A DNA stretch of 64,000 nt, taken from the NCBI GenBank assembly GCA_015847255.1, contig JADLZK010011568.1:186001-250000 (forward strand), read 5' to 3'. Source of the stretch: Hyparrhenia diplandra. Lineage: Eukaryota > Streptophyta > Magnoliopsida > Poales > Poaceae. The notes under the pieces are model-generated. The model saw only the letters and a program-made list of their open reading frames with translations. It did no database searches and was not told the DNA's origin. Of this stretch, positions 10,486-23,450 are shown piece by piece; position 1 is the first letter of the stretch, and every line of letters starts with the position of its first letter. The translations under genes were made by a program, and so were the position numbers.

Positions 10486-12045
10486 AGTTGGAAATAAAAT
10501 GTAGTGATCCATCCATGTTATAAGATTAATAGGTAAGTTTATGCCCTCTCATGTTTTCTGGATAATAAAATAAAATAAAATATAGTTGCTTAATTGTTCT
10601 GGAAACGGAGATATTATTGTCATTGTTTTCCCAAAAAGGGTTGGAGACAAACTGACAGATATCTATGCCATGCCATTATTTTAACCTATTACTCAAACCC
10701 TGTCATTGACTTTTTACAAAAAGGTTGGAGAGAACCTGAATCACCTGTTACTCAGGTTTAGGGTTTTGCTTGCAGCAACTCTTATGTGGCATTTGTTTCT
10801 TCATGTTATTGTTTCAGTTGCATTACTATTTTTTGTGTTTCAGTATAAGTTTGCCAGACTTAAATTGTCAGCTGCTCCCTTTATTATGGAAAAAAACCCT
10901 GGAATCTCTGATTGGGTGCATGGATGATCTCTCACCAGAGCCGAACAAGTCTTGCTGAATTTAATCATTTATGCTTCCTAATCCGCAATCAATCTATTTG
11001 CCTATAATAGTCATGCATACCGAAAAAGATATTGATTCATCTTACACCCCCATCCCGACACCCCCCCAAAAAAAAAAAAAAGTCCTTAAAAAATAGCTCC
11101 ACCCTCCATATTGATCCCTAACTTCCTGTTGTGAATCAACTGTACAGAGACATGAAACTTTTGTTTATTTGTAATCTAAATAGGATCAAATGTTATCCAC
11201 TTCCATATTTATTTATGCATCCATCCTGTTTCTTGGCAAATGTCAACATGTTGTGATCTTACCTTGGACTAGATCTGATTCTATACATTTTCTTGCTCAT
11301 GCAGTTATGCTCATATGCATTGACCGGATACAAGGCCAAAAGGATCTGTGCAAGTCTTCTCTTTCTATAATGGTCAAGCATGGTTGTTTCTAAGGACCCA
11401 ATCATACATGGATAGCACACCAGTATTAATTATGTATATACTGCTGACTTATTACTATATACATAATCAACAACTTAATGGAGTACTACGTAACCCTATC
11501 TATGCATTATCAGCTTCCTGCCAGCTTGGCTTACCTTACTAGTTTCATAATAACAGGTGAAGTGTGTAATTCTCCCTCAAAAAAAGGTGAAGTGTGTAAT
11601 GGTTGATTTTTAAAAATCTCAAATTTAGACAACATTGTTGGATTACTGATTTTCTAGACAGTATGTACCTGTTCATTGTGTTTATTTTGTTTACTGATTT
11701 TTTGCTGACATAGTGCAGAACGTAGTAATTAACTAGTGCCCTGACCAACTCCTGGCAGGCAGCCACAAAAAAAGTCGACGCATCTGCGACAGCATTCTCC
11801 TCAACAACCTGAGAAATCCAGTGAGGAATACATCGTCGTCTTGAACTGCAAATGATTCACCGGATCCACAATGGTTCTCAGACAAGCGCTAGCAAGACCC
11901 ACACAGGAAATCGACTGAATAGACTGTTCTGCACACAAACTGCAATGCAGCTCGCAGCAACTGAAACCAGAGCTACCATGAACCGGACTTGGCCGTGCTA
12001 TTTTTAGTTTAAAGCCAACCCACTGCATGCAGGCCCTTTCGCACG

Positions 12046-12078
<33 letters not shown>

Positions 12079-12458
12079 AGAGAGAGAGAGTTCAGAACAG
12101 AGGATAAACCATGCCTGCATGTTTGTATTAGAAAATGAGTAGCTTTTGAACAGAGGTTACAAAATGTAAGACAACTATGTATAGGGTGGTGAAAGCATTA
12201 GATTCTTTAGTGATTCAAATACAGAGAATTTTTTTTCTGCTACATTTATATCGTGTCAATCTAACAAAAGTCCCTATTTTATTTCCTTTTTTTATCTAAT
12301 TACATTGTATTTCCATTGACAAAGGTCTAGTGAGCAAATAGAATTTGTAGATAGATGGGTCTCTTTATTGTCACTCCATATTTAGGTATTTCTGTCTACA
12401 CTTCGTTCAAATAATAGGGTTGCTCCTGTACTCTCATATAAGATTATTTTACTTCTTT
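10486..12458. other. Intergenic, AT-rich, no supported gene
   Basis: Holds A14 (11063) and A29 (12048-12076) runs, the latter followed by a short GA repeat. The ORFs are short and show no recognisable domains. A duplicated GTGAAGTGTGTAAT occurs near 11557 and 11587. Confidence 0.4.
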
Positions 12459-13093
12459 AAATACAAATTGCCAAGGGATGTGAGACCTATTTCTCTCACT
12501 AATCTGGTGGACATAGTGGGGGAACTAAGGGATACATTAGTGATAATATCATCCTTACTGTTTTAGCTGTTGTAGTGTGGAGCCTCTAGAAGGCCTGAAA
12601 TGACGGGGTGTTTAACAATAACTTGATCAAATCTCCAAAATCAATTGCTTACAACATCTTGGGATTCTTATCTTAGTGGAAGAAGATTGTGAAGGGGAGA
12701 CTGGCTCAGGACTTGGAGGACACAATCCAGAAGCTCCAGGAGGGACTCAAAGCCTGGTAAAGTAAGGTACGAGGTCCTGCAACAGCAAGCGTTCATCAAG
12801 AGGAAGAATGACGTTCAGAAGGTGATGGAGTCAAGGTGACAGGATAAGAACACCCGGTGGCAAATCTAGTTGTTTTACTTTTGTGTCACTTAGTTTCGTT
12901 GGCTGCTGTTATCTCTCAGTTGAATGTCGATGTCTATTATCTGGGTGTAATAGCATTCTAAGTAAGTTTGGGCGAGTGCTTGAGGCACTCTTTTGCATAA
13001 AAACTGCTAGTTAATCCAGTATTACCATGGTTTCAGTGACTTTCAATATAAGTCGGGGTTCGCCCTTTGCTCTAAAAAAATACAAATTGCCAA
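12459..13093 (+). mobile_element. 5'-truncated non-LTR retrotransposon (LINE) with target duplication
   Basis: AAATACAAATTGCCAA is present at 12459-12474 and 13078-13093. The roughly 600 bp between ends in AAGTCGGGGTTCGCCCTTTG and a short A run, a typical plant LINE 3' end. An upstream stretch (12660-12760) resembles the end of a coding region followed by a 3' UTR. The 16-bp target duplication and 3' A tail show plus orientation. Confidence 0.75.
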
Positions 13094-13415
13094 AAAATCA
13101 CAATTTTGCCATTGTGATTGGGCTTTTTTTACCTTTAGCCTTAGAGAAATTTAACCGGAGGTTTGAGTGTTTTACTAGTTATATAAGTTTTATTGCAATA
13201 TTTTTTTTTTTTCCAGAATATTAGCTTCAGGTAAGTTTTTGTTCTATACAAGTTACGCAAAGCACTGGTTTCCGTCCGTCGCTGCGTATCCGTATTCATG
13301 TCCGTCTCCGTATGTGCGTCCTTGCAGCTTGGCCCACAAGTTTCCCTCGGCATACATATCTCTCTCGTCTTTCTCAGACAGTCAAAACTGAAACGGGCAC
13401 GAACTTGCGTTCCCA
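13094..13415. other. Upstream region of the F-box pseudogene
   Basis: AT-rich sequence turning to pyrimidine-rich probable 5' UTR (13260-13415). A T14 run lies near 13200. No clear TATA box assigned. Confidence 0.35.
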
Positions 13416-14603
13416 ATGGCAACGGCGCCGGCGGTGGATCCGGACGAGGGCACAAGCACAACCTGGCTGAGCCTCCCCACAGACACCTTCGTGGAGATCC
13501 TGCTGCGCCTGCCTGCAAGCACCCGGCGCTGGGTCCGCCTCGTGTGCCGGCACTGGCGTGCCATCATCGACGAGCGGACGCCACCGCCAAGCAAGCCGGC
13601 GGTGCTGGCGTGCTTCACCAACACTTACTCTACCTCGGCGTACGTCATCGACGACGTCGCCACGGGTGCGTACAGGAAGGTGTGGGGAGTCCGGGACGAC
13701 GTGACCATGGTCGGCACGTGCAACGGGCTACTGTGCGTGTGCGACAACACCAAGCCCGGCGGTGCCATCTCGCTGCTCAATCAGGCCACCCTAGAGACGC
13801 CGCTGCGCCTCCCGCCGCTGCCCGTCTCTGTCCACCAGGGCGACCGCTACGACGACTACGGCGACGGGGAGACGTACGGCTTCGGGTTCCACCCCATGAC
13901 GGGGCGGTACACGGTGCTACACCTCCCGTGCCGCGCCGACGTCACCGGCGGCTTCACGTCGCTGCAGGTGTTCATTCACGATAGGGGTGTCGGCGGCGTG
14001 GCGCGACGTGCCTGTGTCCTTTCCCGGCGGCGAGACCGCGACGTGCGACGTCAAAGCTGGCCTCGTCACCGTCGACGGCGCCACGTACTGGGTCACCAAG
14101 GACGCCGGGGGCAGGGGTGGCGTCGTTCGACCACGAGGACGAGCGCGTCGTGCTCGCTGCACCGCTGCCGGTGGTGGGCGGGCGTGGCAGTGGCAACGTG
14201 CTCCGCCTGGTGGAGGTTCACGGCAGGTTGGGGCTCGCCGTGCGCGCCGACAGACGGGGGCCGACGAAGACCGAGGTGTGGGTTCTCCTCGGCCGGCGGC
14301 AGGGGTGGAGCCGGCGGTACAACGTGCAGGTGCAGGATGAGGTGTGGCAGCGGCTCGCTGGCCCGCACTTCGCGCACGGCGGCTATGTGCTCACCGTGAG
14401 TGCCAACGAGTACAGCCGGAAGCACGTGTACGCGCACAGAATGCCTGACGGCGGCGAGGTGAGGTCGTTGCGGATCAGGGGAGCAGGGAAAGGTGGCGGC
14501 ATACTGCAAGGATGGTGACCACCTTCGGACCTTCGCCTACGTTGAGACCATGGAGCCGCTGCTGAGTGTCTTCAAAAGGAGGCATACCAAGCTGTCTTCT
14601 TGA
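13416..14603 (+). pseudogene. Single-exon F-box protein gene, frameshifted
   Basis: ATG at 13416 starts an F-box (WLSLPTDTFVEILLRLPAST, residues about 16-55). An F-box-associated, kelch/beta-propeller-like region follows with the signature GTCNGLLCVCDN. Coding potential continues to TGA at 14601-14603 (end LSVFKRRHTKLSS) but only through three frame changes: near 13985 (GATAGGGG), 14108-14120 (GCCGGGGGCAGGGG) and 14488-14495 (GGGAAAGG). All are at G runs. About 395 residues if read through, normal for grass F-box type proteins that act as SCF adaptors. Either a young pseudogene or a good gene with homopolymer errors. Very GC-rich, as first exons in grasses often are. Confidence 0.7.
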
Positions 14604-14869
14604 TTTCTATGTACTTCATTATTTCCTAGCAAATTTCTTTCACTCAGGCATTTAATTTCACTCAGTAAATTTGCGAGAAGTAAATTGTTCTTTTGGTGGG
14701 TTGAATATCCTCAAGATTTGGAGACGTCATTACTTTTTTTTTTTTTGTCCTAAAACATTTTCCCCATCCTTTTACCATGGAAAATTAATTAAATCATTTT
14801 GTTGGAAATAAGACTATTATTATACGGCCGGTCAACGAGATTTGGAGAACGCGGCATATGCCAATTATG
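14604..14869. other. Downstream region of the F-box pseudogene
   Basis: AT-rich with a T14 run at about 14733. No gene. Confidence 0.4.
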
Positions 14870-15140
14870 GCAGCGCCCACTCAGAGGACAGATAAAAAAA
14901 CACTCAGTTTGAAATCCCACTCAGGATATGGGCCTCAAATTCACCCCGAAATGAGAGTGGGTCGGGAGTGGATCCAACAGCCAGGATATAAAACGTGGGC
15001 CGGCGTCTCGATTCCTCGCAAATCGCAATCGATCTCCACTCATCCCAATTTCAAATTCAAACCATAGAGCGAGGGAGAGCAAGCCAGCGAGAAAGGGGTT
15101 GCCATTGGCAGCACCGCTGATCGAAGTTGTTCACTCTTCA
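14870..15140 (+). repeat. Promoter/5'-end block, copy a (second copy at 46405-46680)
   Basis: Contains CAGTTTGAAATCCCACTCAG, CGATTCCTCGCAAATCGCAA, CAATTTCAAATTCAAACCAT and GGGAGAGCAAGCCAGCGAGA in the same order and spacing as at 46430-46610. A possible TATA box (GATATAAAAC, about 14985) is followed by a leader. Where the other copy has an ATG (46640) this copy has ATT (about 15107), so the start codon is lost. Confidence 0.65.
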
Positions 15141-15665
15141 GACCGCTCGCTGGCGCTGCTACCATCAGGCTCACGATCATCGCCGCTTGTTGGGTCGCCG
15201 GCGTCGACGCAGGTCGGGGCTGAGGTAGAAGGGGACTGGGGAGAGCGAAGGAGCCGCAACGGCGTGGGAGAAAAAGGGGGAGCCGCGGCGGCGGGGACGT
15301 CGGCGCGGAGGAATAAGGGGACAAAGTGAGCCGCAGAGGTCAGCGGCATCATGTAGCGAAGGAAGAAGGGGACACGGAGTCATGGCGGCCCGGTGAGTTC
15401 GGCATGGAGGAAGAAGGGGATGACCGGGACGGAGGAGCAGAGTGGCAGGAGCTGGGGGCTAGAGTTTTCAGGGTGGAAGGGGTGCGACTTCGGCTTTTAT
15501 ATGGGGGTGGTCGGACCGGATGGGCCTTTGGGCCTCATGCCAGCCCCACCGCACCGCATCGGGCTAGCTGTCTTCGGGCCATGCTTTGGGCCGCAACGCC
15601 GCCCCAGGCACAACGATGATCGGGTCGGGCCAAAGACGGCCCGACAACGGTCGTCTTTGGGCCGT
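15141..15665. other. GC-rich spacer next to the copia LTR
   Basis: GC-rich sequence probably descending from the first exon of the gene whose 5' end is duplicated at 46.6 kb. No ORF is recognisable. The copia LTR begins at 15666. Confidence 0.35.
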
Positions 15666-16415
15666 TGAAAGGTCCTAATGGCTAGAGGGGGTGAATAGCC
15701 TATTAAAATTTCTTACAACAACACTAAGCACACGGATTAGTAAATAAGGTGGCGAAGCTAAATAAGCGATGCAACAATCTAGCTAAGCAAGCCACAAGTC
15801 AATTCTATTGTCTCTAATTCCACACAAGAGCTAAGTCGCTAATTTACCCCTAGGTGAGCAAGAAAAGCTAACTAAACAAGCACTAGAAGCTAAACAATTC
15901 TACTCAACTAAGCAACCTAAGCAATTCTACACAAGTAAATCAAATGTAATGCTAGAGAGAGTGATCGATATACCGACGGTGGAGTGTAGAGGTGAAAGCC
16001 AATCACCGTGATCAATATGAAATCTCCAACGAGCAAGCACACAATTGACACGATGATTTTTCACCGAGGTTCACGTGCTTGCCGGCACGCTAGTCCCCGT
16101 TGTGGCGACACACTCACTTGACGGTAGCTAAGCTTAATGGCCGGTGCCAAATCCCCGGTGGGAGCTCAAGCAAATGATCACAAGAGAGGGTCCAACAAGC
16201 CCACGAGCAATCCACTAGTGCTCCTTTTGTGAATCTCCCGGGGTAAGGAACGACCCCTCACAAACCACCGGTGTGGCCTTGAACAAGCTCCAATCGAGCT
16301 CAACACCGCCTCTTGCTCCAAGCCGCTAGGGAACCAAGCAAATTCCCAAGAGAAACGAAATCCCGCGGCTTCTCCAAGGATGAAGTGCCTCTAGATGCAA
16401 CCAAGCAATGCAATC
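15666..16415 (-). repeat. Copia 3' LTR, distal part
   Basis: Starts TGAAAGGTCCTAATGGCTAG, a widespread grass copia LTR terminus. Interrupted at about 16415 by the gypsy LTR; continues at 30476. Confidence 0.75.
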
Positions 16416-19400
16416 AGTAAGAACCTCCTAAATTACAGGGCCCACATGCACTTATCATCGTCATTAAGACCTCTGATCATTATGCACGAGTTCCCAATAA
16501 TCTAGAAAGTGCTATTAATCTTCCGAACAGGATCTCATTAACAAGTCACTCCAGTATTACAACACTTTATTCAAATACATCAGAGTACAGCGGAAGGTTT
16601 ACATAACCATAATTTTACAAATCATTTGTTCAAATACACAAACTTAAGTATCATTATTACAAGCCTGATATTATTGGAGTAACATTATACATATAAACAC
16701 TGACAACCCTGCCCGAGGGTTCAACTCTACTCTTCCTCTTCTTCCTGGTACACCGTCATGCAGCAGGGACCAAAACAAGCCTGCTCATGACCAGCTCCTG
16801 CAACAAGGGTCAAAGAACCCTGAGTACGGGAGTACTCAACAAGACTTACCCGACTAAAGAAAACAGGGGAAGACTCAGGAATGCTGGTATTAGGAGTCAA
16901 GGTAAGGCTTAAGCAAGAATCAAGAATTCTTTTGCAGAAAAGCTTACTAAGTGAATCCTTACTTTCAATATTTTACTTCAGATTAGTAGCTCAAATACTC
17001 TAGGTTATCCTATTCTAGAGTAAACATATTCTCTTATTCCAACTCTCTTTTCTCAAAACATAATTTATCATTTACTACGATGAATGGGCAGAAGAACGGG
17101 TCTCCATAACCGAGAAGCAACGGCGATTCATGAACCGATTATACCCAGCTGGGGATCCCTAACCACACGACATATGTAGTACCCAAACTTGCATATATCA
17201 ACCTTTTCTCAGATTTGTCCAAAACGGGAACGAGGCTGCGCCCCCCGAGAGCACCAGTACTCCACCTCCCTACCCCGTCCTAATGACGGTTTGACCAAGA
17301 GGGGTGGGTACACGCTACTCCCCGCCATCTCTCCACTCCCAGTGCGTGGTTGCCATTCGATTTGGCTCCACCGAGATCCGGCTTACAGAAGTATGTGGCT
17401 AGTTAGGGTCGACTGATCTGGTGTGACTGCCAGTCAGACGTGCCTTTGCCAGAAGGCCTCAGGCGTACTTGCGTTCAAAAGTCCCGAACTTAACAATCCA
17501 AACAACGGACGGTCCTTAAACGACCAACACGGGACAAGCACAGCTAGGTATCCCGCCGGCTTTCAACCTACGTCCCGTCCGATCTCAAATTCATCACTAC
17601 ATCTCTTTCTTTTCCAAAAACAGTACCATCTTCTCAAATAAACCATTTTGATGAAAAACTTAACTAATTAAGTAGGGCTAAGCATCACTAAACATTTTTG
17701 AAATAAACTGGTTAACAAGGATGGTATTGAATTAAACAAGGATGGTAATGCAGCAATTAGGTTATCACTCAACTCCTAATTACTTAATGCAACATAGCAT
17801 AGACATAAGTGATATAAAACTTTTAAAACATCAAGGATGGGTTTAATGAAACCGGGGCTTGCCTTCGTTGGACGATCCGGAACTCGAGGTCAACACCACA
17901 ACTATAGAAATCCTCTTCAAAAGAACAACCCTCCTCAAAGAACTGGCTCGGCTTTAACAATCTCGGTCTCGTTCACTACACGAAATAATGGATGCCTCAA
18001 CATGATGCCATATAATTAAATATGATGCTTGCGGGTGCATGAAATGATAAACACGGGGAAGGTAACTTTATTTCACGATAAAGTTGCAACCCAACAAAAC
18101 CAACTTGTTGAACTACTCTAAAGATATCATCACCATTGCCTAAGGAGTTCTCAAGGACCATCTTATAAAGATAAAATCTAAGATTCACAAAACAACCCCC
18201 GAAGTCACACAAAACCTAATTTATTTGACTCAAAACAAATTATGAATCACATAAAATAATAGGGCATGAAATAATAAATATTTTAATTTTCTCTAAACAA
18301 GCTCAAACTTTTTTGTACAGGTAGGTCATGTCATAAAACAGTACCAAAATAATTTTCGTGATTTTTGGATAAATAAAATAATTATTAAAAATCAAGGAAG
18401 ATGCATTTTTCAATTAAAATTTGCATTTTTAAATCATGCAAAAAATACTCAAAATCAAAGTTTCAAATTTTTCATGCATTCATATACTCATAAGAAGCTT
18501 CTACAAAAATTTTCAGAATTTTTAAAGCTAAACTTGAATTTATATGAAATTTACAAAATCAGGTACTATTCAAAAGTAAAGAAAATAGATAAAACAAGTT
18601 TTAAAACAGAATAAACCCTCGGGCCGATTCCAGCCCGTTATCCCGCGCGCCCAACTTTGTGTGGCCCGGCCCTGCTGCTTCTGCAGTAGCCCAGCCGCCC
18701 AACCGGCCGGCCGGCGCGTGGCGCTGGGCGGCGGCGCGCGGTCCGGCCGGCTTCGCGCCGGCGATGAGGTCTCCGGCGACGCGGCTTGGCTCTACGTGAT
18801 CCCCTCGACCTCGTGGACCTCATGGCACCCGTAACCCGAGACCTAGGGCGCGGCGGCAACCATACCGGCGGCCATGGCGCACGGGCGGCGCGGCAGACGG
18901 CGGCAACGGCCAACGGGGCTTTCCCGTCGACGGCGAGGACACCGGCGACTCCGGCACCATCGGGTGAACCCGAGCCCTCGCTAATTGAGCCTAAACGACC
19001 CTTTACGGGACGCGCACGCCGCGGGCGAGCGGCAACGCAGAGCTCGTTGGCGTCCGACGTTCCGCGACTACGGCGCGGCTACGACCCAACGGACGGACGA
19101 GTGCGGGCAGGAGCTCACCCCGGTTGCGGTGCGCACGCCGGGTTTGGACGGAGAAGAGGCGGAGGATGGTCGGGCGGCGGTGGCGGGGCGGCAAAGGTTC
19201 TCCCGGTGGCAACGATGGCGTTCCGGCGGCCCCGTGGGGCAAACACAAAAACCGACGAGCGCATCATGACCACAGCGTCAAGGCGACTCCAAAGCTCTAG
19301 ATGGTTGGCCATGTTGCTCACCAGAAACGGTTGTCGACGACGAGATGACTCGCGGCGGCGCTCCGGACGGAGATGGAGAAGACGACGGCACACGAGTTGC

Positions 19401-20522
19401 TTGGTCGATGAACTACGTCACTAGCTAGCTCAAACGGCGCGCAACGAAGTGGCGAACACGATGGCAAGATCAATTTTGTGGATTGAAGCTCGACGGCGAC
19501 GGCAACCGAAAGGGGCGGAGGCGGTTTCGGCGGCGGCCGGGAGGAGGAAGAAAGGGGAAAGCGGCGCCGGCTCCAAGCTTTATAGGGCAAGGGACCATTG
19601 GACACGTAGATGGCGACGTCGCGAAGCCGTCCAGGTAGCTGGTGACGAGCGAGGACGGCCGAAGGCGCGAGAACGCCACGGCGACGGCCGGCGACCGGCC
19701 GGTATGGAGGAAGAACAGGAGTTTCACCGTTCACTTTGTTAACCCTAAACCCTAACTTTTTCTGTTTTTGATCAAATTCACCCCAAATTTGAAGTGAACT
19801 TCAAAAATTCCAAAAGTGACTTAGCCTAATTTTTCAAGATCTACAATTTTCATAATTGGAAGATTTTCAAAATCAGCCTCTAAATATGACTTTTTGAAAT
19901 GCAGTTCAAAATTTTGAAATTTGAATTCAAAATTACTTTTAAAATCATGTAACAACTTGAAAAACTTTGTATATGACTTTTGTTCATCTCAACAAGATCT
20001 ACAAACTAGCTTTTGAAAGTTTTCGCAAATTTTGCTTAGATTTTGAATTATGATTTTTGAATCAAAAGGGGACAAAACCCTAATTTTAGTATTTTCAAAA
20101 TTACTCTAAATTTTTTGAACTAAATTTTGAAAACTCAAAATATCAACTTTGTTCAACTTTGAAAACTCTACAAATTTGCTTTAATAACCATACCCAAATT
20201 CTTTTTATAAATTTTGAATAAAAAAAAAAGGGGTAAAATAAAGAATGGAATTTTAGGTTTTTTGAGTTCAATTCAAACCTCGAATTTGATTCAAATTTCA
20301 GATTCCCAACCTATACTATCCAACCATCATCCAACAACACACTTAGGATCAAAAACATAAAATAAAATTAAATCCCTCTAAATTTTCTTAAGCACAAACA
20401 TTCCCTAAAATATAAACTCAATTTTAATTCAATGCAAATTTCAAATTTTCTATTTATGCATGCTTTATGATAATCATGATGACATGGCAAAATTTTAGTT
20501 GGTTAACACCAGAGGTGTTACA
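16416..20522 (-). repeat. Gypsy 3' LTR (left copy)
   Basis: About 4.1 kb, ending GGTGTTACA at 20522. Near-identical to 26373-30475. Contains a GC-rich block (18600-19740) with overlapping ORFs also present in the other LTR; these are LTR sequence, not genes. A CCCTAAACCCTAAC stretch occurs at 19743. The outermost 5-8 bases at the left end differ from the other LTR. Confidence 0.9.
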
Positions 20523-20538
20523 GCCTTTCCCCTAAAAG
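20523..20538 (-). other. Gypsy polypurine tract
   Basis: Minus strand CTTTTAGGGGAAAGGC directly precedes the 3' LTR start TGTAACACC, the expected site of plus-strand DNA priming. Confidence 0.75.
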
Positions 20539-20699
20539 AAATCTCGTCCCGAGATTTAAAGCTCTGGGGTTAAGTAGCGGCAAAGGAAATGTGTCAAGCA
20601 AACACATCTCAAACTAGTTCATAAAGCGGTAGTGTTTTATCTAATATATGCTACAAGAATCTTAAAGAGACAAGCTATAACTTAGGGAGGGATTGTAAC

Positions 20700-20940
20700 C
20701 TAGATAGAAGCAAGAAATTTCGGGAAGTGCTCCTGCAGATATTCCTCGACTCCCCATGTAGCTTCTTCTTGAATGTTGGTTCCATTGGATCTTATACCAT
20801 TTGGTTGTTCTTCTACGAGTGACACGATCTTTTTGGTCGAGAACTTGAACAGGATATTCGAATAAACCAGATCAGGTTCAAGTGCAACTCCTTCAATGTC
20901 AACCACTTGATCGGGCACTCGAAGACATTGCTTCAATGGG
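20700..20940 (-). pseudogene. Gypsy chromodomain-like C-terminus
   Basis: Reads GVALEPDLVYSNILFKFSTK, then NGTNIQEEATWGVEEYLQEH and FPKFL. The VALEP, EEATWE and FP pattern is the C-terminal end of chromovirus integrases, thought to guide insertion into heterochromatin. Broken from the integrase core by frame changes between 20940 and 21360. Confidence 0.7.
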
Positions 20941-21359
20941 ACACATGAAACACATTATGCACAGTAGAAAGGTGTTCTCGTAATTCCAAACGATATGCTA
21001 CTTTTCCACATCTTTCCGAATGCGGAATGGTCCAATATAACGAGGTGCTAACTTTCCTTTGATTCCAAATCTTTTTACTCCTTTTATAGGTGATACTTTT
21101 AAATACACATAATCTCCCACTTCAAATATCAAAGATCGACGTCTTTTATCCGCATAACTTTTTCTGTCGAGACCGAGCCACTTTCATATTTTCTTGTATG
21201 ACGCTTGAACCTTTTCTTACGCATCCTTAACTAAATCCACACCAAAGAACCATCTTTCCCCAGGTTCAGACCAATGCAGAGGAGTTCTACATCTGCGACC
21301 ATATAAAGCTTCAAAGGTGCCATCTTGATACTTTCTTGATAACTGTTGTTGTAAGAGAA

Positions 21360-22173
21360 TTACGCTAAAGGTAAACATTCATCCCATTTTTCTTGATAAG
21401 TAAGAATACGGGCTCGTAACATATCCTCTAGAATTTGATTAACTCTCTCGGTCCGTCCATCATGCCGTGGATGATAAGCTGAACTATGAACAAGCTTGGT
21501 TCCCAACGACTCTTGTAATTGTGCCCAAAATTTATCCATAAATATTGAACCTCGATCTGTGACAATAATCTTTGGTGCACCATGTAGACTGAAAATCCGA
21601 TTGACATATAACTTAGCATAATCTATTGCCTTATAATGAGTCTTCACCGGTAAGAAATGGGCAATCTTAGTAAGTCTGTCCACAATAACCCGGATAGAAT
21701 CAAAACCTCTTGATGTATTGGGTAAACTAACAATGAAATCCATGGTTATTTCCTCCCATTTCCATGACGGAACGGGCAATGGATTTAAGCGTCCTGCAGA
21801 CTTTCATGTGTACTGCCTTTACTCGTCGACATGTATCACATTTAGCTACATAACGAGCAACTTCTATCTTCATCTTAGTCCACCAGAATCTCTGTTTCAA
21901 GTCCTGATACATCTTGGTGCTTCCTGGGTGAATAGAATACCTAGTCAAGTGTGCTTCATCTAGGATCTGCTGACGTAACTCAGGAACCTTTGGTACCACC
22001 AAACGATTCTTGAACCATAACACATCTGCTTCATCAATTCTGAAACAAGATGGTTTTCCACTTCTAACTTTCTCTTTGATATGTGTTATACCTTTATTTC
22101 CTCTACGAGCGGTAACAATCGATCTCGGATATTTGATTCTACAAATGATACTAGATAGAGTCCCCCTGTTCAA
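21360..22173 (-). pseudogene. Gypsy integrase
   Basis: The HHCC zinc-binding part is at 22050-21830 (HPGSTKMYQDLKQRFWW, CDTCRRVKA). The catalytic core is at 21779-21360 with D in TMDFIVSLP, D in VTDRGS and E in GRTERVNQILEDMLRA. Two positions normally Gln in the core (PQTDGQTE) are Arg here, both explained by CAG to CGG changes. A frame change separates the two parts near 21780. Confidence 0.85.
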
Positions 22174-22560
22174 TGATTTCCAAATTTAACTTTTCCATTT
22201 CTTGACATAAAGTTTTGTCCATTAAACTTACTTCAAGACAATTGCAATGGGACTTCCGACTAAGTGCATCGGCAACCACATTTGCTTTACCAGGATGGTA
22301 ATGCACTTCTAGATCATAATCCTTAATCAACTCCAACCATCTTCTTTGTCTCATATTCAGGTCAGACTGGGTGAAGATATATTTTAAACTCTTGTGATCG
22401 GTATAGATATGACAACTGTTGCCCCGCCAGATAATGACGCCAAATCTTGGTGCATGGACAATCACGCTAATTCTAAATCATGAGTTGGATAATGTTCTTC
22501 ATGACGTTTGAGTTGTGCGGAGGCATAAGCAATAACCCTTCTCTTGCATTAGTACACAAC
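22151..22560 (-). pseudogene. Gypsy RNase H
   Basis: Motifs CHIYTDHKSLKYIF and HYHPGKANVVADALSRK place the gypsy RNase H domain. It removes genomic RNA from the RNA-DNA hybrid. A frame change near 22465 cuts it from the RT. Confidence 0.8.
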
Positions 22561-22699
22561 CAAGACCAATACCGGAAGCATCACAATAAACATCGAGCGG
22601 CTTCTCAATATCTGGTTGAGCCAATACTTGGTGCAAAAGAGTTAATGCCTTCTTCAAAATTTTAAAAGCTTTTTCTCACACTCGGGTGACCGGACAAAC

Positions 22700-23450
22700 T
22701 TGGTTTGATTCTTCAACAATTCGATTGATAGGCTTTGCTACCTTTGAAAAGTCGGAATAAATCGACGGTAATAACCCGCCATTCCAAGAAAATCTGCGGA
22801 CTTGATGCACAAAGATGGTTGGGGGCTTCAGTTAAGAATATCCTTGACTTTACCGGATCAACTGAAACTCCATCCGCCGACAACACATGACCCAAGAATT
22901 GTATTTTCTCTAACCAAAATTCACACTTACTGAACTTGGCATATAAATGATGATCTCTTAGGCGTTTGAGAACAATTCGAAGGTGCTCGGCATGTTCTTC
23001 TTTGTTCTTAGAATATATCAATATATCATCAATGAACACCACTACAAACTTGTCAAGCTCCGACATGAATATCGTATTCATCAAATACATGAAATGTCTT
23101 TGGGGCATTGGTTAATCCAAAAGACATTACCAAATACTCATATAAACCATATCTGGTAGTGAAGGCAGTCTTTGGAATATCTACAGGTCTGATCTTAATC
23201 TGATGATACCCTGATCTTAAATCAATCTTTGAGAAGACCTTGGCTCCAGCAAGTTGATCAAAAAGTAGATCAATGCGGGGCAAAGGATACTTGTTTTTAA
23301 TCGTCACTTCATTCAGTGGACGATAATCAACACACATTCTCAAAGTGTGATCTTTCTTTTTCACAAGTATTGCAGGGGCACCCCAAGGTGATGAACTCGG
23401 GTCGAATAAAACCTTTGTCCAACAACTCTTGCAACCGGGTTTTCAATTAC
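22700..23450 (-). pseudogene. Gypsy reverse transcriptase
   Basis: CVDYRPLNEVTIKNKYPLP, KIDLRSGYHQIKI and the catalytic box VVFIDDILIYS (the YXDD motif as FIDD) are clear. A frame change near 23100, within the segment before the catalytic box, splits it into two ORFs. Synthesises retrotransposon cDNA. Confidence 0.9.

Noticed and set aside
12048..12076. A29 run as another tail-bearing retroposition
   Set aside because: No flanking direct repeat of 10 bp or more could be found, unlike the T32 tracts.
18600..19740. Cluster of GC-rich ORFs of up to 212 codons
   Set aside because: Lies inside a gypsy LTR and recurs in the other LTR (28560-29690) with frame differences; not a gene.
19740..19760. 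Interstitial telomere repeat (CCCTAAACCCTAAC)
   Set aside because: Only about two units; present in both LTRs as ordinary LTR sequence, also near 29690.
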